DNA from: Oscillospiraceae bacterium
Lineage (GTDB): Bacteria; Bacillota; Clostridia; Saccharofermentanales; Saccharofermentanaceae
Direction: 5' to 3'
Length of the DNA: 5,755 bases
Assembly (NCBI GenBank): GCA_902795955.1
Contig: CADBNJ010000311.1
Location: 1 to 5,755 of the forward strand
Position numbers and translations under genes: made by a program. Below, piece after piece: positions 1 to 5,588 of this stretch. How positions within the stretch are numbered: the stretch's first letter is position 1; each line of letters opens with the position of its first letter. A model generated the notes under the pieces. It made no database searches. It had not been told where the DNA came from and saw only the letters and a list, made by a program, of their open reading frames with translations.

Positions 1-413
1 GACAGATAACAGTTCAATGCGGCAGGATTATTCTTAAACACTCCTATCGTTACCTTCTTAGCTCCCATAAATTCAAAGGCATAATCGAGCGCCATGCTGA
101 TCATCCTCTTCCCGAGTCCCTGACCGCGTCTTGCATCATCTACGATAACGTAACCAAGCCTCACCGTATCTATATCATTCCTGTCGGGGAACCTTATATT
201 GAAGTGCCCGATGATACCTTCCTCGTCATAGGCAACAAAATGGAATATATCATCATTGTCTGCCAGCCCGTCATACTGCGCGTTGAGATCTGCGCCGCTT
301 ATAGGGTAGCTCTCGAACCTGTCGGCACACCAGTACCGGAATATCCTCTCGCTCTTGATCCAGCTGACCACCGTGTCAGCATCACATTTCTTGAATGGTC
401 TTAATCTCAACAT
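1..413 (-). CDS. GNAT family N-acetyltransferase, C-terminus cut off by the window edge
   Basis: This gene runs leftward and leaves the window with 137 codons visible and no stop. It is predicted to move an acetyl group from acetyl-CoA to an amine of a small molecule or protein in the cytoplasm; the substrate cannot be read from the sequence. The protein begins MLRLRPFKKCDADTV, a usual GNAT opening strand and helix. The acetyl-CoA pyrophosphate loop (motif A) is at residues 95-102, RRGQGLGK, fitting R-x-x-G-x-G with R96, G99 and G101. It is preceded by strand LGYVIVDD. Motif B appears near residues 125-136 as a V-F-K-N-N-P-A-A-L-x-C-Y pattern. About 25-40 C-terminal residues are probably missing, judged from usual family length. 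The ATG at 413 is preferred over the in-frame ATG at 419, because the AGGAG at 420-424 is 6 nt from the former and touches the latter. It lies 11 nt downstream of the aldo/keto reductase stop, so co-transcription is likely. The family call is firm and the function is open. Confidence 0.9.
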   Translation of the reverse strand, partial: MLRLRPFKKCDADTVVSWIKSERIFRYWCADRFESYPISGADLNAQYDGLADNDDIFHFVAYDEEGIIGHFNIRFPDRNDIDTVRLGYVIVDDARRGQGLGKRMISMALDYAFEFMGAKKVTIGVFKNNPAALNCYL

Positions 414-419
414 GTTCAT

Positions 420-424
420 CTCCT
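420..424 (-). promoter_or_regulatory. Ribosome binding site of the GNAT gene (decides its start)
   Basis: On the minus strand this reads AGGAG. It directly abuts an ATG at 419 and lies 6 nt before the in-frame ATG at 413, which favours the downstream start. It sits immediately after the stop codon of the upstream reductase (425-427), in the short gap between the two genes. Confidence 0.75.
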
Positions 425-1543
425 TTATTTATCAAGCATATCCGATGCTTCCTTGAGCAGCTCGATTATCGGCAGATGCTGCGGACACACACTCTCACAC
501 TGGCCGCATCCGATGCAGTCCCCTGCCCTGCCGCTTCTCTCCACGAGCCCGCCGTAGAAATTGCGTGGCCTGAACTCATCATTATACAGCCTCATCGTAT
601 TCACAACCCTGAATACATCGGGTATCGATATCTGCATGGGACAGCCCTCCGTACAATATCTGCAGGACGTGCACGCGATCGTAGGCGTATCGAGCATTAT
701 CCTTGTAACCTCATCAACGAGCTTCTTCTCTTCTTCGCTGAGCGGCTCGAAACCGGTGAATGTACCGATGTTGTCCGCCATCTGTTCAGGCGAGGACATA
801 CCGGAGAGTATAGTCATTACGCCGGGAAGCGATCCGACAAATCGGAGCGCCCACGATGCCGCAGATGCATCAGGTCTTGCCGCCTTAAACATCGCCTCAA
901 GTTCAGGCCTGATGTTCGCCAGGCTTCCTCCCTTGACCGGTTCCATTACTATTATCGGAACACCGCGTCTTGCCAGTATCTCATAAAGATCACCCGACTT
1001 GACAACGGGATTGTTCCAGTCGGCGTAATTAAGCTGTATCTGCACAAATTCAACTTCGGGATGAAGATCCAGCACCTTCTCCAGCAGTTCCGGACTTCCG
1101 TGAAAAGAGAATCCGAAATGCTTTATCTTCCCCTCGGCCTTCTTCTTCAGTCCCCAGCTGAAGCAGTCGTACTTCTCGTACTTCTCGTAATTGTTGCCGT
1201 CCTCGAGAGAGTGGAGCAGATAGAAATCGAAGTAATCGACTCCTGCCCTCGCGCACTGCTCATTGAAGATCCGGTCGATATCCTCTTCCTTGCTGATGCA
1301 CCACGCGGGGAGCTTGGTAGCCAGATAGAAGGAATCGCGCGGATATCTCTTTACGATTGCCTCGCGTGCGGCCTCTTCCGACTTGCCGCCATGATAGACG
1401 TACGCAGTATCGAAATAATTAAGTCCCGCTTCCATATAGAGATCGACCATATTCTTCACCGTCTCTATGTCAACGGCACCGTTATTCTCAGGGAGTCTCA
1501 TCAAGCCGAAACCGAGTTTGGGCATAGCACTAAGATCTATCAT
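425..1543 (-). CDS. Aldo/keto reductase with C-terminal double [4Fe-4S] ferredoxin-like domain
   Basis: This is a 372-residue predicted cytoplasmic oxidoreductase with an NAD(P)-dependent (beta/alpha)8 aldo/keto reductase barrel over residues 1 to about 285 and an iron-sulfur tail over about 288-372. The opening MPKLGFGLMRLP is typical of the family. The catalytic tetrad is visible: D45 and Y50 in N-Y-F-D-T-A-Y-V-Y, K77 in LATKLP, and H111 in YLLHS. The cofactor-side segment near 246-259 (L-S-G-M-S-S-P-E-Q-M-A-D-N-I) also fits. Two cysteine motifs follow, C291-x2-C294-x2-C297-x3-C301-P and C343-x2-C346-x2-C349-x3-C353-P, enough for two [4Fe-4S] clusters. This matches the uncharacterised Fe-S aldo/keto reductases common in anaerobes (COG1453-like). 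Length is normal and all key residues are present. The physiological substrate is unknown; the clusters suggest electron exchange with ferredoxin or a partner flavoprotein, which is inference. It is the first gene of a leftward unit with the GNAT gene. Confidence 0.95.
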   Translation of the reverse strand: MIDLSAMPKLGFGLMRLPENNGAVDIETVKNMVDLYMEAGLNYFDTAYVYHGGKSEEAAREAIVKRYPRDSFYLATKLPAWCISKEEDIDRIFNEQCARAGVDYFDFYLLHSLEDGNNYEKYEKYDCFSWGLKKKAEGKIKHFGFSFHGSPELLEKVLDLHPEVEFVQIQLNYADWNNPVVKSGDLYEILARRGVPIIVMEPVKGGSLANIRPELEAMFKAARPDASAASWALRFVGSLPGVMTILSGMSSPEQMADNIGTFTGFEPLSEEEKKLVDEVTRIMLDTPTIACTSCRYCTEGCPMQISIPDVFRVVNTMRLYNDEFRPRNFYGGLVERSGRAGDCIGCGQCESVCPQHLPIIELLKEASDMLDK

Positions 1544-1550
1544 GTCATGG

Positions 1551-1556
1551 CCTCCT
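1551..1556 (-). promoter_or_regulatory. Ribosome binding site of the aldo/keto reductase
   Basis: The minus strand reads a perfect AGGAGG, 7 nt before the ATG at 1543. A second, out-of-frame ATG at 1548 lies between them but would meet a stop after two codons, so the start at 1543 is well supported. Confidence 0.85.
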
Positions 1557-1576
1557 GAATCAAAGATTATCGTTTA

Positions 1577-1606
1577 ATTATACCAATAGAGTGCACATTA
1601 AAACAA
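1577..1606 (-). promoter_or_regulatory. Extended -10 promoter driving the reductase-GNAT unit
   Basis: On the minus strand a consensus -10 box TATAAT lies at 1577-1582. It is preceded directly by TGG (1583-1585), giving the TGnTATAAT extended -10 form. A weak -35 box TTGTTT lies at 1601-1606 with an 18-nt spacer; the extended -10 would compensate for it. Transcription would start near 1570, leaving a short leader of about 26 nt with the AGGAGG inside it. No operator or riboswitch-like structure is seen in that leader. Confidence 0.7.
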
Positions 1607-1673
1607 CGGGAACGCAACTGATGATCATTTGTTTTCGCAGCGTAAAAAAACTGTTAATAACCCGGCATACAAA

Positions 1674-1702
1674 TTGAACCGCCTCCTCTCTAGGAGTAAG
1701 AT
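1674..1702 (+). promoter_or_regulatory. Candidate promoter of the large surface protein
   Basis: TTGAAC (1674-1679) and TAAGAT (1697-1702) are separated by exactly 17 nt. Each matches 4 of 6 consensus positions, including the most conserved ones of the -10 box. The start would fall near 1709, about 23 nt before the ATG. The spacer contains a small dyad, CTCCT (1683-1687) and AGGAG (1692-1696), which could be chance or an operator. No better sigma-70-type pair was found between 1600 and 1731. Confidence 0.4.
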
Positions 1703-1720
1703 AGAAATAATCAAAAAGAC

Positions 1721-1727
1721 GGAGGTG
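1721..1727 (+). promoter_or_regulatory. Strong ribosome binding site of the large surface protein
   Basis: GGAGGTG is fully complementary to the 16S rRNA anti-Shine-Dalgarno core. The GGAGG core ends 6 nt before the ATG at 1732, and the start is immediately followed by a signal peptide. Together these fix the start codon and suggest efficient translation. Confidence 0.85.
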
Positions 1728-1731
1728 GACT

Positions 1732-4700
1732 ATGCACAGATCAAGAATCCAAAAAGTTCTCAGCGGCATCCTTACCATGACAATGGCAAGCAGCTGTCTT
1801 GCGGGTCTTCCGCTGACGGTTCTCGCCGGTGAGACAGATGAGATCAATGAGACGGAACAGATACCGGACGCTTCAGAGACGGCAGAACCGGAAGAACCGG
1901 CTGAACCGGCAGAGCCGGAAGAAACGGCAGATCCGGAAGAGACGACGGAACAGACGGATGAATCAGAACTGGACACAGCTGCTGATACGCAAAACGAGCC
2001 GGCAGATACAGGCAAGTATCCCGATGCCGAACCTCTTACGAAGAAAGTTGAGGCGGATAAGGTTTACCGTATCATGCCTGAGAATCTCAATGATCATGAA
2101 GCCACAGCATCATTCACACCTGCCAAGACCGGATACTACTCTTTCCGCGGCGATACGGTCAATGATCACTGGTTCGGGATAAATACAGACGGAAGCTATG
2201 CATATCTTGAGATGTTCAAAGAATTCGATGATACCGGTGATTTCACCGAGTCAATGTATGTTTATCTTGAAGGAGGAACAAAGTACAGCTTCTATTATTC
2301 TTTCTACGACCTCGATGAGAAGCCGTTCGGCGAGAACTATATCAGTGTGCATGCGGTACAGGATTACGTTTATCTGTGTCCTCAGTTCGAGACAATACTT
2401 GCCGAGAAAGATAAACAGTTCACTGTGCCTTTCGAGCTGGACAGCACCGTGGAATGCACCGCGGCGAAATATACATGGAAGATCAATGATAAAGAATATA
2501 CGACAAATGTACCGGTACTGACCAAAAACAGCAACGATGTATTTGATTTTGATTCCGATCCTGACAGCAGGTACGTGCTCTGTTTGGATGCTGAACTGAC
2601 GATCAACGGCAAGAAAGTATACCTCAACAACGAGTATTTGGTCAGAACTTACGTTAATCCCTACCCTGACGCAGATAAGATCCCTTCCGTCATTAAGGCA
2701 GATACTGTCTACCACTTTGACGAAGACAGCTTCACTGAGATGACCGAAGATGGCGAACCTGCGATCAAAGTATCGTTCACACCTGATAAGACTGCCTGGT
2801 ATTGCATGGAATGGTGTGAACAGGGATTATACACCACGGCATATGGAAGTGATTCTGAGAAGATACCGATCATAGAATCATGTTATCATTGGAATTCTGA
2901 TCTCGACCATGACCTCGGACTCCTCAGACTTGAGAAGGGCCGGACATATACTCTGATCATGTCTCGCAGCGGATATTATGACGAAGATGAGGGAGACTTC
3001 ACCAAAGCATTCTGCAGAATGACAACAGTTAGCAGCTATTGCTTTGCCGAGCCTGAGAATGAACCGGTCAATGCGATCAAAGACAAGACTTTCACACTCA
3101 CATTGGATATGGATTATTCTGCCGATATTACTCCTGTCTCATATTCATGGTACCTGTACGGGGAAGAAGATCCGTTTACCGTGACTACGACTCCGTCCAT
3201 AACGCTCAATTCCAACGATTACTTTGAATTTGACGGCAAAGAGAAGCAAATAGTATTCGAATGTGAACCGGAATTAGACACCGGTGATGAAATAGATACT
3301 AGATTCTATGTGGATTTCACGGTTGTACCCTACATTTCGGAATTTGATTCCGAGGTCAAGGCAGAGTATGTCGGTGATACCGAGTATCACTGCGATCCTA
3401 TGGGAGTCTATTATGAGAACGTAATATACAAAGCCGGGAAGAACATTTCTTTCGAAGTGCTTGGAACGGGACCTGAAGGATGTACTGTCACATATCAGTG
3501 GTATGATGTCGGACCCGGCGGTGCAACTCTCACAAAGATCGACGGTGCAACAGCTCCTGAGCTCAAGTTCAATTCCAACGACTATGATCCCGACAGGTGG
3601 GAAGTATCAAAAGACTGGGGCGACGGCTCCGACGATCCCGGGCTCATCGAAATAAGCCACAGGATCAGCTGCGTAGTAACGGTCACCAAAGGCAAGGAGA
3701 CTGCAACACGCGAAATGCCTTTCGTAGTGGAATACATGCCTGCCTTTGACGAGGATTATCCGGATAGTATCATCGTTGCCGGTTATGGTGATTCCGTCAA
3801 CATAAGCGGCATTGATCTCGATTATGTGGACGGACTTGATATAGAGTACCAATGGGAAGATTCGTACTCTGACAATACTCTGGGAACAGGTAAGAACATA
3901 ACGATCGATACTTCAGAACTTGTGACCAATGATTATTCCGAGGGCGTGAAGAGCTGCATCTTACTCAGGGTAATGATCAAGGATAAAGCTTCCGGACTTT
4001 ACCTGACTTCAAGCGGCAACTGCTACTGGATTGATGTCTACTATTCCGATGCCATCACACCGGACGGCATCGAGATAAACGGGACTAATTTCCCCGACGC
4101 GGAATTCAGGAAATACATCGCAACCATTGACGTTGACGGCAGCGGATATCTCAGTGACGATGAGATATCTCCGACATGGACCATAAAAGTGCCTAACCTC
4201 GGAATAAAAGACCTCAAGGGCATAGAGTACTTCGACGAGATGACATACCTCGACTGCAGCGGCAACAGTATATCTTCTCTTGATCTGTCATCAAACGGAA
4301 GTCTGTCGGAGCTTAACTGCAGCAACAATAAACTGACATCTCTTAATCTGACCGGCTGCAGTGAACTTGCCGTGGCAAAGATCAACAACAATAATATCAG
4401 CAGTATCGATCTGAGCGGATGCGGCACACTGCTTGATATCTATACCGGCGGTCCGAGATACAGATTTGAGAATAATGTCAGCATATATGGTAATTATGAT
4501 ATCGATGATTCCGGCAAGCTGAAAGAAATCGGCATTCCCTCCCTTCTGATCGATGACAAGACCACGGTGAAGGATGCGACTCCCGCAGTTCCCGAGAATC
4601 AGGAGGTCACATATTCCTGGAAGAAGATCAACAAGAAGTGGTACTACGTCGGAAGTGACGGAAGCTATGCTACGGGATTGATGGAGATCGACGGCAGTTC

Positions 4701-5289
4701 ATACTTCTTCGGAGCTGACGGTGCCATGAAGACCGGATGGATCAACGATGACGGCAATTACTTATATGCCAACAAATCAGGTGTTCTTCTCAAAGGCTGG
4801 CAGAAGATCAGCAAAGTCTGGTATTACCTTGACCCCGAGTCACTCGTAATGGTGACCGGTCTCTGCGAGATCGACGGCAAGCTCTACTGGTTCAAGTCAT
4901 CCGGTGCTCTTGCATCAGGATGGTACAAGAATGAAGACGGCAGCTACTACTATTTCACGACAAACGGTTCCGTAACCGGATGGAAACAGATCAACAAGGT
5001 GTGGTACTACTTTGATAAAGACAACATGCTGATGTTGACAGGCGTGCACGAGATCGACGGCGCAATCTACCTGTTCTCTTCGGGCGGAGCCATGCAGAAG
5101 TCAGGCTGGAAGCAGTCAGGCAGTGACTGGTACTATCTGACCAAGAGCGGCAGTGCTTATGTAAGCAAGTGGCTCAAGAGCGGCAAGAAGTGGTACTACT
5201 TCAAGGAAGACGGCAGAATGGCTGCTAACGAATCTCTTGAGATCGACGGCATAGTCTACGAGTTCGACGGATCCGGCGCCATGAAGTAA
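1732..5289 (+). CDS. Large exported multidomain surface protein with EF-hand, leucine-rich repeats and cell-wall-binding repeats
   Basis: This 1185-residue protein is predicted to be secreted and held non-covalently on the cell wall. Residues 1-32 form a signal peptide: basic MHRSRIQK, a hydrophobic core, and probable cleavage after VLA-32. Residues 33-95 are an acidic Glu/Pro/Thr linker with a tripeptide repeat. Two PPC-like beta modules (about 107-213 and 322-437) share x-x-A-D-x-V-Y, S-F-T-P-x-K-T and a late L-E-x-G-x-x-Y strand. Four Ig-like modules (about 225-308, 447-534, 565-668, 680-771) share Y-x-W, an N-D turn and a later Cys. One canonical EF-hand loop lies at 800-811 (DVDGSGYLSDDE). 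Leucine-rich repeats of 21 residues follow at about 818-905, with C842 and C863 aligned as in internalin J. The C-terminus (961-1185) has eleven choline/glucan-binding-type repeats of 18-22 residues rich in W-Y-Y and G-W. No catalytic domain and no LPxTG sorting signal are present. The likely role is adhesion or binding of a host, plant or glycan ligand, which is inference; the repeats' wall ligand is unknown. It appears monocistronic, with its own terminator. Confidence 0.93.
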   Translation: MHRSRIQKVLSGILTMTMASSCLAGLPLTVLAGETDEINETEQIPDASETAEPEEPAEPAEPEETADPEETTEQTDESELDTAADTQNEPADTGKYPDAEPLTKKVEADKVYRIMPENLNDHEATASFTPAKTGYYSFRGDTVNDHWFGINTDGSYAYLEMFKEFDDTGDFTESMYVYLEGGTKYSFYYSFYDLDEKPFGENYISVHAVQDYVYLCPQFETILAEKDKQFTVPFELDSTVECTAAKYTWKINDKEYTTNVPVLTKNSNDVFDFDSDPDSRYVLCLDAELTINGKKVYLNNEYLVRTYVNPYPDADKIPSVIKADTVYHFDEDSFTEMTEDGEPAIKVSFTPDKTAWYCMEWCEQGLYTTAYGSDSEKIPIIESCYHWNSDLDHDLGLLRLEKGRTYTLIMSRSGYYDEDEGDFTKAFCRMTTVSSYCFAEPENEPVNAIKDKTFTLTLDMDYSADITPVSYSWYLYGEEDPFTVTTTPSITLNSNDYFEFDGKEKQIVFECEPELDTGDEIDTRFYVDFTVVPYISEFDSEVKAEYVGDTEYHCDPMGVYYENVIYKAGKNISFEVLGTGPEGCTVTYQWYDVGPGGATLTKIDGATAPELKFNSNDYDPDRWEVSKDWGDGSDDPGLIEISHRISCVVTVTKGKETATREMPFVVEYMPAFDEDYPDSIIVAGYGDSVNISGIDLDYVDGLDIEYQWEDSYSDNTLGTGKNITIDTSELVTNDYSEGVKSCILLRVMIKDKASGLYLTSSGNCYWIDVYYSDAITPDGIEINGTNFPDAEFRKYIATIDVDGSGYLSDDEISPTWTIKVPNLGIKDLKGIEYFDEMTYLDCSGNSISSLDLSSNGSLSELNCSNNKLTSLNLTGCSELAVAKINNNNISSIDLSGCGTLLDIYTGGPRYRFENNVSIYGNYDIDDSGKLKEIGIPSLLIDDKTTVKDATPAVPENQEVTYSWKKINKKWYYVGSDGSYATGLMEIDGSSYFFGADGAMKTGWINDDGNYLYANKSGVLLKGWQKISKVWYYLDPESLVMVTGLCEIDGKLYWFKSSGALASGWYKNEDGSYYYFTTNGSVTGWKQINKVWYYFDKDNMLMLTGVHEIDGAIYLFSSGGAMQKSGWKQSGSDWYYLTKSGSAYVSKWLKSGKKWYYFKEDGRMAANESLEIDGIVYEFDGSGAMK
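1882..1944 (+). repeat. 9-bp tandem repeat encoding acidic (A/E)-E-P tripeptides
   Basis: Seven consecutive 9-nt units encode AEP, EEP, AEP, AEP, EET, ADP, EET (residues 51-71). The CCGG core recurs every 9 nt at 1888, 1897, 1906 and 1915, then at 1933. The encoded stretch is an extended, strongly acidic spacer between the signal peptide and the folded modules. Units of 9 nt can be gained or lost without a frameshift, so its length could vary between strains. Confidence 0.85.
2404..4044 (+). repeat. Four diverged Ig-like modules within the surface protein
   Basis: Four segments carry the same skeleton: an aromatic Y-x-W strand (W249, W473, W590, W708), then an N-D turn 20-27 residues later (NSND at 266-269, 493-496 and 614-617; TND at 732-734), then a Cys on a later strand (C284, C511, C647, C742). 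Modules end in a beta strand such as YLVRTYVNPY or YVDFTVVPY. The first two are each preceded by a PPC-like module, suggesting duplication of a PPC-Ig pair (about 107-308 and 322-534). Copies are diverged in sequence, so the duplication is old. Fold assignment is by eye and moderately sure. Confidence 0.6.
4129..4164 (+). other. EF-hand calcium-binding loop in the surface protein
   Basis: Residues 800-811 read DVDGSGYLSDDE, an exact 12-residue EF-hand loop: D at position 1, D at 3, S at 5, Gly at 6, hydrophobic L at 8 and Glu at 12. It follows a helix starting FPDAEFRKYI and leads into the leucine-rich repeats. This helix/EF-hand/LRR cassette recurs in surface proteins of gut Firmicutes. A single loop with no second duplicated segment argues against a dockerin. 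Calcium probably rigidifies the start of the LRR, which is inference. Confidence 0.8.
4249..4437 (+). repeat. Three 21-residue leucine-rich repeats, internalin-J-like cysteine type
   Basis: Three units of exactly 21 residues (840-860, 861-881, 882-902) follow the pattern L-x-C-S-x-N-x-[IL]-[ST]-S-L-x-L-[ST]-x-x-x-x-L. A degenerate capping unit lies before them at about 818-839. C842 and C863 occupy the same position in successive repeats, as in the cysteine ladder of Listeria internalin J; the third unit has Ile884 there. Second aligned cysteines C876 and C897 occur in repeats two and three. Only three clear repeats make this a short ligand-binding solenoid. Confidence 0.85.
4612..5286 (+). 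repeat. Eleven cell-wall-binding repeats (choline/glucan-binding type)
   Basis: Residues 961-1185 divide into eleven units of 18-22 residues, beginning near 961, 983, 1003, 1023, 1044, 1064, 1084, 1105, 1126, 1147 and 1168. Units alternate among three kinds: one with an N-K-x-W-Y-Y core, one with E-I-D-G then an aromatic pair and G-A-M, and one rich in D-G-x-Y. The GAGATCGACGGC word coding the E-I-D-G unit recurs at 4684, 4867, 5050 and 5239, spacings of 183, 183 and 189 nt, so triplets of repeats were duplicated together. Aromatic-rich repeats of this class bind choline on teichoic acids or alpha-glucans. Which ligand applies here cannot be told. Confidence 0.9.
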
Positions 5290-5323
5290 CGCCGTGAAGC
5301 TGAGACTGATCGAAAGGCAGTCG

Positions 5324-5384
5324 TTATAACAGATCTGCAGAAGGGTGTCCCGCGCAAAGCAAAGCGGGGCACCCTTTGTTATAA
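5324..5384 (+). terminator. Rho-independent terminator of the surface protein gene, with a bulged outer stem
   Basis: A 13-bp stem pairs 5341-5353 (AAGGGTGTCCCGC) with 5364-5376 (GCGGGGCACCCTT), with one G-U pair and a 10-nt A-rich loop. It lies 51 nt after the stop codon. The following T-tract is short and broken (TTTGTT). A second outer stem of 8 bp pairs 5324-5331 (TTATAACA) with 5377-5384 (TGTTATAA). It stacks directly on the right side of the main stem but is separated on the left by a 9-nt bulge at 5332-5340. The position and GC-rich stem support termination; the weak T-tract leaves efficiency uncertain. Confidence 0.75.
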
Positions 5385-5440
5385 GAGTGAGGCTGAATCG
5401 GATGTGCATGATACTCCAAAGAAATCACATGGGATGAGTA

Positions 5441-5475
5441 ACCGGGGAAAGTTTTATAACTACAGTTTTCCCGGT
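5441..5475. other. Isolated 10-bp hairpin of unknown role
   Basis: ACCGGGGAAA (5441-5450) pairs with TTTTCCCGGT (5466-5475) through ten base pairs including one G-U, enclosing a 15-nt AT-rich loop. An AGTT/AACT pairing inside the loop (5450-5453 with 5458-5461) could form instead of the last pair. Neither side is followed by a T-tract, so a standard intrinsic terminator is unlikely on either strand. Confidence 0.55.
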
Positions 5476-5588
5476 CCTGTGTCACGAAGTATATCATCTA
5501 CTCCCCGGCGATTATCAGATCAAAAACTACCCTTCTCGCTTAACAAAAGTGTCTGTTTCTATAAAGACTAACCGGCTTCCCGTGCGGA

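Larger units (their letters stand above)
5290..5588. other. Non-coding stretch between the surface protein gene and the repeat array
   Basis: No convincing gene is seen on either strand here: no open frame of useful length with a ribosome binding site. It holds the terminator at 5324-5384 and a second hairpin at 5441-5475. The part from about 5476 to 5588 shows no structure I can interpret beyond a short GTCT/AGAC pairing near 5550-5570, which may be chance. Confidence 0.6.

Noticed and set aside
395..1558. Long + strand open frame of 387 codons opposite the aldo/keto reductase
   Set aside because: It is antisense to a gene with complete catalytic and iron-sulfur motifs. Its product is compositionally odd, with no recognisable domain and no good ribosome binding site.
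1786..1800. Lipoprotein signal peptide with C22 as the lipid-bearing cysteine
   Set aside because: The residues before C22 (A-S-S) do not fit a lipobox, and hydrophobic sequence continues to about residue 32, where a normal VLA-G cleavage site lies.
1578..2015. Minus-strand 145-codon frame with a serine/valine-rich start
   Set aside because: The Ser-rich N-terminus is the antisense reading of the Glu/Pro 9-bp repeat of the surface gene, and the frame covers that gene's promoter and start.
4129..4164. Dockerin domain, implying cellulosome attachment
   Set aside because: Only one EF-hand loop is present, and dockerins carry two related ones. The context is the LRR-associated EF-hand.
4041..4427. 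Minus-strand 128-codon leucine-rich frame
   Set aside because: The leucine richness is an antisense artefact of the EF-hand/LRR coding region.
5116..5409. Minus-strand 97-codon frame overlapping the end of the surface gene and its terminator
   Set aside because: It lies antisense to the wall-binding repeats, runs through the terminator hairpin and encodes nothing recognisable.
5476..5580. Minus-strand promoter based on a GATAAT-like box near 5510
   Set aside because: No acceptable -35 partner at 16-18 nt and no gene downstream in that direction.
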